Source: Oscillibacter sp.
GTDB lineage: Bacteria; Bacillota; Clostridia; Oscillospirales; Oscillospiraceae
DNA length: 33,520 bases
Direction of reading: 5' to 3'
Assembly (NCBI GenBank): GCA_017547085.1
Contig: JAFYQM010000026.1
Location: 1 to 33,520, forward strand
The notes beneath the pieces were generated by a model that made no database searches, was not told where the DNA came from, and saw only the letters and a list, made by a program, of their open reading frames with translations. Shown piece by piece: positions 8,274 through 15,357 of this stretch. The position numbers were made by a program, and so were the translations under genes. The stretch's first letter is position 1; each line of letters begins with the position of its first letter.

Positions 8274-9638
8274 TCATGCCTCCTTCTTCTCTTCTGCGGC
8301 CTTCTTGGCCTCGGCAGCGGCCTTGTCGGCGGCAGCCTTGTCCTTCACCAGCTGCTTGCCGGTCTTGAACATCTGGGTCAGGTGCATACGGGCGGGGCAG
8401 GCGTAAGCGCAGGCGCCGCACTCCATGCAGTCCATGATGTGTGCTTCATTCAGTTCATCCACCATGCCCTTTTCGGCATACTGGTACATGAACAGGGGCT
8501 CCAGATGCACGGGGCAGGCAGCAACGCACTTGCCGCAGCGGATGCACTGGGGATTCTCAACGGTCTGCTCCTCGTTCTCGCAGAAGGCCAGCATAGCGCC
8601 GGTGCCCTTGCCCACGGGAACTTCAGCAGTGTACTGGGCCATGCCCATCATGGGGCCGCCGGCAACCAGCTTGTAAGTACCGTCCTTCAGACCGCCGCAG
8701 GCGTCGAACAGGCAGGAAACGGGAGTACCAATGGGGCACTCGAGGTTCTTGGGCTCCACAACGCCGCTGCCGGACACGGTGACGATCTTATTCACCACGG
8801 GCATACCGGTAGTGATGGCGCGATAGATAGCGCAGGTGGTGTTGATGTTGAACACAGCGCAGCCGATGTTGCTGGGCAGGCCGCCGGGAGGCACCTGCTT
8901 GCCGGTCAGAGCCTGGCACAGCTGCTTTTCACCGCCCTGGGGGTAACGGCAGTGCAGGGGCACCACTTCCACAGGAGCGTTCTGCTCGGCGATCACCTTG
9001 TTCATGGCATCGATGCCGTTCTGCTTGTTGTCCTCAACGCCGATGGTGACCTTGTCCACACCGAACATCTTGGCCAGATACTTGCAGCCGCCGATGATCT
9101 CCTCGGGGCGCTCCAGCATGGTGCGGTGGTCGCCGGTGATGTAGGGCTCACACTCAGCGCCGTTGATCAGGACGTTATCGACCTTGCCGATACCGCCGGA
9201 GATCTTGACGTGGGTGGGGAAGGTTGCGCCGCCCATACCAACGATACCGGCCTGCTTGACGATCTCGATCATCTCTTCCACAGACAGTGCGTTGGGATCA
9301 GCGGGAGCCTGAACTTCTTCGGAAACAGTGTCCTGGAAATCGTTTTCGATAACCACAGACATCATGTTGCCGCCCATGGAATAGGGACGGGGCTCCACAG
9401 CCTTGACTTTGCCGGAAACACTTGCATGGATCGGTGCGCCCAGACCGCGGAACTCACCAATCTTCTGACCCACCTTTACGAGGTCGCCCGCCTTGACCAG
9501 CGGAGTGCAAGGTGCGCCAAAGTGCATCGACATGGGAATGACCACCTCTGCCGGGGGTGCCAGCTGTTCGATGGCCTTTTCATTGGTCGCGGCTTTCATA
9601 TCATTGGGATGAACGCCGCCAAAGAAAGCTTGTGCCAT
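8274..9638 (-). CDS. rnfC: Rnf complex subunit RnfC (NADH-binding iron-sulfur flavoprotein)
   Basis: Peripheral cytoplasmic subunit (454 aa) that exchanges electrons with NAD+/NADH. Order of domains: an N-terminal lipoyl-like barrel (about residues 30-85), the FMN/NADH-binding region (GGATFPTHVK and INGAECEPYITGDHR, typical of the NuoF-like fold), a SLBB region, and two [4Fe-4S] motifs, CIRCGKCVAACP and CMECGACAYACP (about 366-415). It ends in an Ala/Lys/Glu-rich tail of about 25 residues similar in composition to that of RnfB. First gene of the operon; ATG preceded by GAGGTGA. Confidence 0.96.
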   Translation of the reverse strand: MAQAFFGGVHPNDMKAATNEKAIEQLAPPAEVVIPMSMHFGAPCTPLVKAGDLVKVGQKIGEFRGLGAPIHASVSGKVKAVEPRPYSMGGNMMSVVIENDFQDTVSEEVQAPADPNALSVEEMIEIVKQAGIVGMGGATFPTHVKISGGIGKVDNVLINGAECEPYITGDHRTMLERPEEIIGGCKYLAKMFGVDKVTIGVEDNKQNGIDAMNKVIAEQNAPVEVVPLHCRYPQGGEKQLCQALTGKQVPPGGLPSNIGCAVFNINTTCAIYRAITTGMPVVNKIVTVSGSGVVEPKNLECPIGTPVSCLFDACGGLKDGTYKLVAGGPMMGMAQYTAEVPVGKGTGAMLAFCENEEQTVENPQCIRCGKCVAACPVHLEPLFMYQYAEKGMVDELNEAHIMDCMECGACAYACPARMHLTQMFKTGKQLVKDKAAADKAAAEAKKAAEEKKEA

Positions 9639-9747
9639 TGTCTTTCACCTCATTTTTACTCCTGACAGCTTTCGGAACATGAGCGAACCCCGCACGCCGT
9701 AGCGACGGGGACACACACTTTCCGGATACTATCACATACTGTGTTTC

Positions 9748-9776
9748 ATTTTACACCCAAAAATAACGATTGTCCA
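9748..9776 (-). promoter_or_regulatory. Predicted promoter of rnfCDGEAB
   Basis: On the minus strand TGGACA (9776-9771), 17-base spacer, TAAAAT (9753-9748). It predicts a leader of about 100 bases before rnfC, containing a short CCCCG...CGGGG hairpin around 9686-9708. The 342 bases between rnfC and the next gene hold this promoter, the inverted repeat at 9799-9824 and the opposing promoter at 9885-9913. I see no gene there. Confidence 0.6.
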
Positions 9777-9798
9777 GCCTATGAACGACGTTTTTTGC

Positions 9799-9824
9799 GA
9801 AATTTCGGCTTTTACCGAAATTTC
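9799..9824. repeat. Perfect 10-bp inverted repeat between two divergent promoters
   Basis: GAAATTTCGG, six bases, CCGAAATTTC. It lies about 22 bases upstream of the -35 box of the rnf promoter and about 60 upstream of the opposing promoter. That position suits a regulator binding site better than a terminator, since no gene ends here. Confidence 0.6.
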
Positions 9825-9884
9825 ACACTTTTTAACAGATATCGTTTTGTCTTGCGCCTCTCCGCCATCTACTTGCCGCAGCCC

Positions 9885-9913
9885 TTGTCAAGTCCATCGA
9901 AATATGATAAACT
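9885..9913 (+). promoter_or_regulatory. Promoter of the DUF975 gene
   Basis: TTGTCA (9885-9890), 17-base spacer, TAAACT (9908-9913), about 65 bases before the start codon. Confidence 0.7.
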
Positions 9914-9980
9914 GGCATATACTTTTTATTGTATGAACCCATATATCTGACATCTTATCCTTTGTTCGGAGGTTTCTGCC

Positions 9981-10778
9981 ATGATGGCTTCCCTGATCAA
10001 CCGCAAACAGCTGAAAGCTGAAACCAAAGCCATGCTGCAGAGCGCGCAGGTCTCTCCCAAGGCCATGACCGCCCTGTACTTAGGCATCACACTTGTTTTG
10101 AATCTGCTCTCCTCGTTCAGCGGGGGTTCCGGCATTCTCTCCCTGTTCGTTTCCGTCCTGATCTCCCTGATGTCCATGGTCCTGACCGGTGGCTTTATCC
10201 TGTACTGCATGGCCATCCGCCGCGGCGAACGGGCAGAGTTTCTGACGCTGTTTGATGGCTTCTCCTTTGCAGGAAAGCTGATCGCACTTCATTTTGTCAT
10301 GTATCTCTTTATCATGCTGTGGACCATGCTGTTTATCGTGCCCGGCATTATCGCCGCATACCGCTACCGCTTCGCCCAGTACAACCTGTTTGAAAATCCC
10401 GGCATCAGCGTCATGGAAGCGCTGAACATGAGCAAAAAGCAGACCATGGGCTACAAGAGCCAGCTGTTTACGCTGGACCTCAGCTACCTCGGCTGGGCTT
10501 TGCTGGCAACCATTCCTTCCGGCTTTGAGACGTTTCATGCAACCTACGAAACCCTACAGTTTGCCGGAGGCTTTGCAGGCGCACAACTGACCTACTCCTC
10601 CCTTCTGCCCGTCTGGGGATGGGTCCTGCTCTCCGGCGCATGGTCCCTGTTCATCAGCCTGTTCTTCCTGCCCAATTACCAATGCGTGGAGTTGGGTTAT
10701 TTTGAAATTGCAAAATCCACCTCCGGCATCGGTAGCGCACCGCAGCAGGACAGCTGGTCCGATCCCACCCCCTATTAA
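9981..10778 (+). CDS. DUF975 family integral membrane protein
   Basis: Uncharacterised membrane protein (265 aa) of a family common in Firmicutes; no biochemical role is established. It opens with the family-like N-terminus LKAETKAMLQ. Hydrophobic helices lie at about residues 30-50, 55-77, 95-125 and 170-190, with another near 215-235. The family segments FIVPGIIAAYRYRFAQYNLFENP and MSKKQTMGYKSQLFTLDLSYLGW are clear. ATG follows GGAGG by 8 bases (a second ATG is adjacent). It stands alone between its own promoter and terminator, divergent from rnf. Confidence 0.85.
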   Translation: MMASLINRKQLKAETKAMLQSAQVSPKAMTALYLGITLVLNLLSSFSGGSGILSLFVSVLISLMSMVLTGGFILYCMAIRRGERAEFLTLFDGFSFAGKLIALHFVMYLFIMLWTMLFIVPGIIAAYRYRFAQYNLFENPGISVMEALNMSKKQTMGYKSQLFTLDLSYLGWALLATIPSGFETFHATYETLQFAGGFAGAQLTYSSLLPVWGWVLLSGAWSLFISLFFLPNYQCVELGYFEIAKSTSGIGSAPQQDSWSDPTPY

Positions 10779-10796
10779 CCCCATTCTAACCTATCA

Positions 10797-10834
10797 CGCC
10801 CCTGCGGTCTTTAGAACCGCAGGGGCGCTTTTAT
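10797..10834 (+). terminator. Terminator after the DUF975 gene
   Basis: A perfect 12-bp GC-rich stem (10797-10808 with 10817-10828, CGCCCCTGCGGT), 8-base loop, then CTTTTAT. It lies 18 bases after the stop codon. Confidence 0.85.
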
Positions 10835-10849
10835 CGTTTCTTTTACAAT

Positions 10850-11368
10850 TTACAGGTGGGGAAACAGTTTGCAGACATATCCACTCTTTCTCAAAGCAGA
10901 AACCAGCAGTGCCGCTGCCGCCATACCGAAAGCCGCCTGCGCCAAATTGGCCGGGATCCCCACAGCACTTCCTGCAAGGCTCTTCATCAGCAATCCATCA
11001 TACAGCCAGTATCCCACCACCATGATAGACTCGGCTGCCACGCCGCATACCGCTACAGCCCATGGTTTTTCCTTGAGTTTTTGATACAGGCAGCCTGCCA
11101 GCAGCCCCATTCCCGCCTTGATGATGAGCGTGGCCGGAACGTACACCGGAAACCCTGCCAACAGGTCGGCCAGCGCCGCACCGACACCGCCCGCCAGTGC
11201 GCCGTATACAGGGCCCAACAGGCAGGCACCCAACAGCACCACCGCATCTCCTAAATTCATGTACCCACCGCTGGGAGACGGGATCACCAAAACCATCGTT
11301 GCCACACAGGTCAGTGCGCAAAGCAACGCCGTCAACACCCATACTTTATTTTTCTCTTGCCTCGTCAT
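10850..11368 (-). CDS. ECF transporter S component, vitamin type (substrate unassigned)
   Basis: Small integral membrane protein (172 aa) with about five or six hydrophobic helices. The segment GGYMNLGDAVVLLGACLLGP (about residues 34-53) followed by an Ala/Gly-rich helix matches the riboflavin/HMP/pyridoxine-like class of energy-coupling-factor S components. The start chosen is the ATG 8 bases after GGAGG; an in-frame ATG five codons earlier is part of the ribosome site. It is transcribed divergently from a MocR-type regulator, which suggests a B6 vitamer or related ring compound. That is inference; no riboswitch is present in its short leader. EcfA/T genes are not in the window. Confidence 0.8.
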   Translation of the reverse strand: MTRQEKNKVWVLTALLCALTCVATMVLVIPSPSGGYMNLGDAVVLLGACLLGPVYGALAGGVGAALADLLAGFPVYVPATLIIKAGMGLLAGCLYQKLKEKPWAVAVCGVAAESIMVVGYWLYDGLLMKSLAGSAVGIPANLAQAAFGMAAAALLVSALRKSGYVCKLFPHL

Positions 11369-11411
11369 ACAGCCTACCTCCATCGCAGAAACATTGTCTT
11401 CTATATTGTTG

Positions 11412-11440
11412 TTGTCAGCATACCCGTTTTATGGTATGAT
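11412..11440 (+). promoter_or_regulatory. Promoter of the MocR-type gene with an embedded inverted repeat
   Basis: TTGTCA (11412-11417), 17-base spacer, TATGAT (11435-11440). An inverted repeat CATACC/GGTATG (11419-11424 and 11433-11438) spans the spacer and -10 box. It is a plausible operator for the divergently encoded regulator. Confidence 0.7.
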
Positions 11441-11489
11441 TGAAATATCCAAAATTAAACTTTTTTATAAGGTCAGATTGGAGGCTGCC

Positions 11490-12878
11490 ATGCTGACATA
11501 TACACTGGAGAATCGAAAAGGACTGCCCCTGTATGAGGCCCTTTACCGCCACATCCGGCAGGATATTCTGGACGGCACCCTGCTGGAAGGCGAGCGGCTG
11601 CCCTCCAAGCGGGCACTGGCAGAGCATCTGCACCTGTCCGTCATCACCGTGGAAAGCGCCTACCAGCAACTGGAGGCAGAGGGCTATGTCTACACCCTGC
11701 CCCGGCGGGGATTTTTTGTCTCCCGCGTGGAACGGAGTTCCGTGCCCACCATGGCCGCACCCGTCTCCCCGTCTCCGGCCTCTCCGGTCTGGCGGCTGGA
11801 CCTGCGCAGCAATCAGGTAGACCACTCCCGCTTTCCCGCGGCCACATGGGCGCGGCTGACGCGGCAGGTCCTTTCAGAGGGCGGCAGCGCATTTCTCTCC
11901 CCTATCCCCCATCAGGGACTGCCCGCCCTGCGACAGGCCATTGCTGATAACCTGCGGGACTTTCGGGGTATGTCTGTCTCTCCCGAGCAGATCGTCATCG
12001 GCGCAGGCGCGGAATATCTCTACATGCTGCTGGCCCAGCTGTTGGGCCGTGACGCCGTGTTTGCGCTGGAAGACCCCGGCTATTCCAAGATCCGGCAGGT
12101 CTATACCCGCTGCGGCGCGGCTTGCCTTCCCATTCCGTTAGACGGGCAAGGTCTGGATATCACCGCTCTGTCCAAATCCACTGCAACCGTGGCTCACATC
12201 TCCCCTTCTCACCACTATCCTACCGGCGTGGTGACCTCCATCGGACGGCGGCAGGGGCTGCTGCGTTGGGCGGAATCCGTGGGAGGCACCATCATCGAGG
12301 ACGATTACGACAGCGAATTCCGCTTCTCCGGCCGCCCCATCCCCACGCTGCAAAGCATCGACCGCAGCGGACGGGTCATTTACATGAACACCTTCTCTCA
12401 GACCATTTCTCCGTCCATGCGTGTGGGCTTCATGGTTCTACCACCGCGGCTGCTGGAGCAATACCGGGCCGAGCTGGATTTTTACGCCTGTACCGTCCCC
12501 GCATTGGAGCAGCATGTGCTGGCCCGTTTCCTCTCGGGCGGCCATTACGAACAGCACCTCTCCCGCATGCGGAAGGAATACCGCATCCGCCGCGCAGGTG
12601 TACTGGAAGCATTCCGAAACAGTTCCTTTGCCCACCGCATCACGCTGAACGAACAAGGGGCCGGCCTTCATTTTCTGCTGCGGCTGGACACCATCCAAAG
12701 TGACGAAGCCCTGCGGCGCAAAGCAGAATCGCTGGGCGTTCGGCTGGGGTTCCTCTCTGAATACGCCGCCATCCCCTCCTCCGGTTATGACCACACACTG
12801 GTCATCAACTACGCCAGCTTGAATGCAGACCGGCTGCCCGAAGCCATAGGCCTGTTGGAAACAATTTTTGCCGAATAA
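11490..12878 (+). CDS. MocR/PdxR-like transcriptional regulator (GntR HTH plus aminotransferase-like domain), PLP lysine absent
   Basis: A 462-residue fusion protein. Residues about 10-80 form a GntR winged helix (LPLYEALYRHIRQDILDG; LPSKRALAEHLHLSVITVESAYQQLEAEGY). Residues about 105-460 resemble a fold-type I aminotransferase (SPSHHYPTGVV, 238-248; EDDYDSEFR, 270-278). In this family a Lys in a TFSKT-type motif forms a Schiff base with pyridoxal phosphate. Here the motif is NTFSQTISPSMR and residue 304 is Gln (codon CAG, 12399-12401), so covalent PLP binding is not expected. ATG follows GGAGG by 5 bases; far-upstream in-frame starts are rejected. Divergent from an ECF S component it probably controls. 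Confidence 0.9.
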   Translation: MLTYTLENRKGLPLYEALYRHIRQDILDGTLLEGERLPSKRALAEHLHLSVITVESAYQQLEAEGYVYTLPRRGFFVSRVERSSVPTMAAPVSPSPASPVWRLDLRSNQVDHSRFPAATWARLTRQVLSEGGSAFLSPIPHQGLPALRQAIADNLRDFRGMSVSPEQIVIGAGAEYLYMLLAQLLGRDAVFALEDPGYSKIRQVYTRCGAACLPIPLDGQGLDITALSKSTATVAHISPSHHYPTGVVTSIGRRQGLLRWAESVGGTIIEDDYDSEFRFSGRPIPTLQSIDRSGRVIYMNTFSQTISPSMRVGFMVLPPRLLEQYRAELDFYACTVPALEQHVLARFLSGGHYEQHLSRMRKEYRIRRAGVLEAFRNSSFAHRITLNEQGAGLHFLLRLDTIQSDEALRRKAESLGVRLGFLSEYAAIPSSGYDHTLVINYASLNADRLPEAIGLLETIFAE

Positions 12879-12914
12879 AAAGGGAGACGTTCCAAAAGGA
12901 ACGTCTCCCTTTTT
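12877..12914. terminator. Bidirectional terminator between the MocR-type gene and trxA
   Basis: A perfect stem with 12 GC-rich pairs (12882-12893 with 12898-12909) around AAAA, flanked by A5 and T5. It serves the convergent genes on both strands and overlaps the stop codon of the regulator. Confidence 0.93.
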
Positions 12915-12916
12915 AT

Positions 12917-13234
12917 TTACAGATTCTTGTCCAACACATCCGTGAAGGCCTGCGGGGGCATCACGCCCACCTTGCGGTCAAATTCCCGGCCGTTTTTCAG
13001 GAAGACCACCGTAGGGATGCTCATCACGCCGAACTGGCGGGCCAGTTCCGGCTCCTCGTCCACATTGACCTTGCCGATGAGGGCCTTGCCCTCATACTGT
13101 GCGCCGATCTCCTCCACCAGCGGAGAGAGCATCTTGCAGGGGCCGCACCAGCTGGCCCAGAAGTCCACCATGGCCAGAGGGGCCTGCTCCATCAGAGCGT
13201 TGAATTCTTCCGTTTTCAAATGCTTCACTGCCAT
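12917..13234 (-). CDS. trxA: Thioredoxin
   Basis: Cytosolic dithiol protein (105 aa) that reduces protein disulfides. The active site WCGPC gives Cys30 and Cys33. The cis-proline motif SIPTVVFLKNG is present. Length and fold are standard. It is the last gene of an apparent arsR-type regulator / reductase / thioredoxin operon, 24 bases after the reductase-like gene. Its pairing with that flavoprotein suggests it is the flavoprotein's substrate. Confidence 0.96.
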   Translation of the reverse strand: MAVKHLKTEEFNALMEQAPLAMVDFWASWCGPCKMLSPLVEEIGAQYEGKALIGKVNVDEEPELARQFGVMSIPTVVFLKNGREFDRKVGVMPPQAFTDVLDKNL

Positions 13235-13258
13235 ATCTCATGTCTCCTTTATTTTTTA

Positions 13259-14083
13259 TTATTTCATTGTTTTTCTCTGCAGCGCCGCCACATAGGCTGC
13301 GGCGCTCTGTCCGGCGATCAGGCCTTCACCTGCCGCCACTGAAACCTGTAATGCTCCGCCGGTGCAGTCGCCTGCCGCAAACACACCGGGCAGGTTCGTC
13401 TCCATCTTCCGGCCGGTGCGGACATAGCCGTTCTCCAGTTCCAGCCCGGGGAACAGGTCCGTAGGTGCCATGGCGGGCCGCAGCAGGAAGACACAATCTG
13501 TGCGTACCGTCACGCCGTCGCAGGTGACCTTTTCCACCCGTTCCCCGCCGGAGATGCCGCACTGCTTCGGCCGCTCGAAATAGGTGACCTCACAGCCGAT
13601 GCCCTGCAGGAACTCCGCCTCGCGGCGGGCTGTTTCACTGTATCCCAGCACCGCCACCGGCTTTCCCCGGTACAGCATCCCATCGCAGGTGGCACAGTAG
13701 CTGACGCCGCGGCCGAGAAATTCCGCCTCACCGGGGAACTTGTTTCCCCGCACCACCCCGGAGGCAAGGACCAGCGCCTTTGCGTTTTCCATCTCCGTGC
13801 CGATGCTGACATACCACGTTTCACTCATATACATGGTGTTCAGCACCTTTCCCTCCTGCAGCACCACACCTGCACGCTCCGCGTGGCGACGAAAGGCCGT
13901 CAGCATTTGCGGGCCGGTCATGTCGGGCAGGCCCAGATAGTTGTCCACTTTTTCCGCGCGCCACAGCGCGTTTTCCTCCGGCGGGTTGGAGACTACCAGC
14001 ACGCTGCGGCCTCTCGCTCTGACATTCACTGCTGCGCTGAGTCCCGCGGGACCGCCGCCGATCACCAGCACGTCATACGACAT
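13259..14083 (-). CDS. Thioredoxin reductase-like flavoprotein, possibly ferredoxin-dependent
   Basis: FAD-dependent disulfide reductase (274 aa) of the thioredoxin reductase family, shorter than the usual 305-320. The FAD motif GGGPAG is at residues 9-14, the redox pair CATC at 130-133, and the C-terminal FAD motif GVFAAGDCTGG near 233-243. The NADPH site is degenerate: the normal GGGDSA is replaced by GYSETA (147-152), and the HRR-type motif that grips the NADPH phosphate is YFERPK here. Ferredoxin-dependent flavin thioredoxin reductases of clostridia lack the same motifs, so ferredoxin as donor is a reasonable inference. Its ATG overlaps the regulator's stop by 11 bases. Confidence 0.85.
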   Translation of the reverse strand: MSYDVLVIGGGPAGLSAAVNVRARGRSVLVVSNPPEENALWRAEKVDNYLGLPDMTGPQMLTAFRRHAERAGVVLQEGKVLNTMYMSETWYVSIGTEMENAKALVLASGVVRGNKFPGEAEFLGRGVSYCATCDGMLYRGKPVAVLGYSETARREAEFLQGIGCEVTYFERPKQCGISGGERVEKVTCDGVTVRTDCVFLLRPAMAPTDLFPGLELENGYVRTGRKMETNLPGVFAAGDCTGGALQVSVAAGEGLIAGQSAAAYVAALQRKTMK

Positions 14084-14372
14084 AGGCTGTCGCCTCCTCT
14101 TCCATCAATGCCGCCACCAGTGCCGCCACCTCACGGCTGGCTGCACGGTAATACACTTCGTTGCCCACGCGGTCCGCAACCACCACGCCCGCTGCCCGCA
14201 GGCGCTGCAAATGCTGGGAAATGCAGGACTGCGAAACGCCCGTATGACTTTCCATACAGCGTACATTGCGGCAGCCAACGGATAGAAGCCCGTGGACAAT
14301 CTCCAGCCGGACGGGATGCGCCAGCGATTTCAATAACTCCGCATGTTTTTGATAGTCTATGCGGTTTTCCAT
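14073..14372 (-). CDS. ArsR/SmtB family transcriptional regulator
   Basis: Small winged-helix repressor (99 aa). N-terminal segment KHAELLKSLAHPVRLEIVHGLL, recognition helix TGVSQSCISQHLQRLRAAGVV, and beta wing VGNEVYYRAAS are all typical. Cysteines lie at 34, 39 and 50. The first two sit where the metal-binding ELCVCDL-like motif occurs in ArsR/CadC proteins, but the exact motif is absent, so thiol-redox sensing is as likely as metal sensing. Start chosen at ATG after AGGAGGTGA, which gives the normal length; an upstream in-frame start would run through the promoter. First gene of the thioredoxin operon. Confidence 0.9.
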   Translation of the reverse strand: MENRIDYQKHAELLKSLAHPVRLEIVHGLLSVGCRNVRCMESHTGVSQSCISQHLQRLRAAGVVVADRVGNEVYYRAASREVAALVAALMEEEATAYVV

Positions 14373-14390
14373 GGCTTCACCTCCTATTTT

Positions 14391-14421
14391 TGATATTAGC
14401 ATATCATAATATTCCCGGCAA
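14391..14421 (-). promoter_or_regulatory. Promoter and overlapping operator of the ArsR-type/thioredoxin operon
   Basis: On the minus strand TTGCCG (14421-14416), 17-base spacer, TAATAT (14398-14393). Two nested AT-rich inverted repeats cover the spacer and -10 box: ATATTA-8-TAATAT (14393-14412) and TGATAT-4-ATATCA (14391-14406). A repressor bound there would block initiation, which supports autoregulation by the ArsR-type protein. Confidence 0.7.
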
Positions 14422-14463
14422 GCGGGTCGTTTTTGCAACAGTCCGAAAATTTCGTGCCCTTGG

Positions 14464-14492
14464 TTGCTTTTGCCCGCGGAGTTTGATACACT
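14464..14492 (+). promoter_or_regulatory. Predicted promoter upstream of rpe
   Basis: TTGCTT (14464-14469), 17-base spacer, TACACT (14487-14492). It would start a transcript about 215 bases ahead of the rpe start codon, immediately before the structured leader. Confidence 0.5.
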
Positions 14493-14508
14493 GAAGACAA
14501 CGCAAACA

Positions 14509-14685
14509 GGAGCCGACAGGACTTCCCATCGGCTCCCTATTCCAAAAAGCGGCGGCACCGTTCCTGTGGGGCAGACGCTGCGCAGAACGTTGATGGCAGG
14601 CGCTCAGCCGCTTGCAACATCCTATGCGCTGTCAGGGCGAAGCGCCACAGGACGGAAAACGGCATGTTTCTTCTCCAAAGCCGCC
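14509..14685 (+). ncRNA. Candidate structured leader or small RNA upstream of rpe
   Basis: The gap 14373-14711 has no gene but strong RNA-folding potential on the plus strand. A perfect hairpin GGAGCCGA/TCGGCTCC (14509-14536) is followed by a long rod. The rod stacks GGCGGC/GCCGCC (14551-14556 with 14680-14685), then CCG/CGG plus TCCTGTGG/CCACAGGA (14558-14569 with 14645-14655), then GAC/GTC and GCGCA/TGCGC (14580-14584 with 14625-14629), then GTTG/CAAC. I recognise no riboswitch or T-box consensus. A long bulged rod of about 180 nt recalls 6S RNA, but I cannot confirm that. Confidence 0.4.
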
Positions 14686-14711
14686 AAACTTACAGAAAAG
14701 AGGGCTTTCAT

Positions 14712-15356
14712 ATGATCAAAATTGCTCCTTCCATCCTCTCCGCCGATTTTGCAAATCTGGAGCGGGACATCAACCGCATTTCTGCCGCCGACTACGTCCA
14801 TGTGGACGTGATGGACGGCGTGTTCGTGCCCAACATCTCCATCGGCATCCCCGTGGTGCAGTCCATCCGCAAGGTGACCGACATGTTCCTGGACGTTCAC
14901 CTGATGATCGTGGAGCCCGTGCGCTATGTAGAGCAGTTCTGCGACGCCGGCGCCGATCTGGTGACCGTCCATGTGGAATCCGACACCGAAGAGAATATCC
15001 ACGCTGCCATCGATAAGATCCACGCCAAGGGCAAGAAGGCCGGCATCGTCCTCAAGCCCAAGACCCCCGCCGAGGCTGCCCTGCCCTTTATCGAGAAGGT
15101 GGAGCTGATCCTGGTCATGACCGTGGAGCCCGGCTTCGGCGGTCAGAAGTTCATGGCCGACATGATGCCCAAGGTTACCGCCCTGCGCAAGATGATCGAC
15201 GAGAAGAACCCCACCTGCGAGCTGGAAGTGGACGGCGGCGTGGCTCCCGACACCTGCAAGACCTGCATCGAGGCAGGCGCCAACGTGCTGGTGGCGGGCA
15301 GCGCCGTGTATAAGGCAGAGGACATCCCCGCCCGCATCGCGGAGCTGAGAGGCTGA
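14712..15356 (+). CDS. rpe: Ribulose-phosphate 3-epimerase
   Basis: TIM-barrel metalloenzyme (214 aa) that interconverts ribulose 5-phosphate and xylulose 5-phosphate in the pentose phosphate pathway. Family motifs: IAPSILSADFANLE (residues 4-17, substrate Ser), HVDVMDGVFVPNIS (metal-binding His/Asp), DVHLMI, VMTVEPGFGGQKF and EVDGGV (catalytic/metal Asp). The start is the ATG of MIKIAPS after a weak AGAGGG; an in-frame ATG 16 codons upstream lies in the structured leader and is rejected. The next gene begins 1 base after its stop, so the two are cotranscribed. Confidence 0.97.
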   Translation: MIKIAPSILSADFANLERDINRISAADYVHVDVMDGVFVPNISIGIPVVQSIRKVTDMFLDVHLMIVEPVRYVEQFCDAGADLVTVHVESDTEENIHAAIDKIHAKGKKAGIVLKPKTPAEAALPFIEKVELILVMTVEPGFGGQKFMADMMPKVTALRKMIDEKNPTCELEVDGGVAPDTCKTCIEAGANVLVAGSAVYKAEDIPARIAELRG

Positions 15357-15357
15357 G

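Noticed and set aside
8382-9665. 427-codon plus-strand frame opposite rnfC
   Set aside because: Product is a Gly/His/Ala-rich mirror of rnfC codons and has no recognisable domain.
14541-14575. T-box-like sequence near GGCGGCACCG
   Set aside because: Superficially similar to the T-box core, but the UGGN bulge, flanking consensus, stem I and a downstream terminator are missing, and rpe is not a T-box-type gene.
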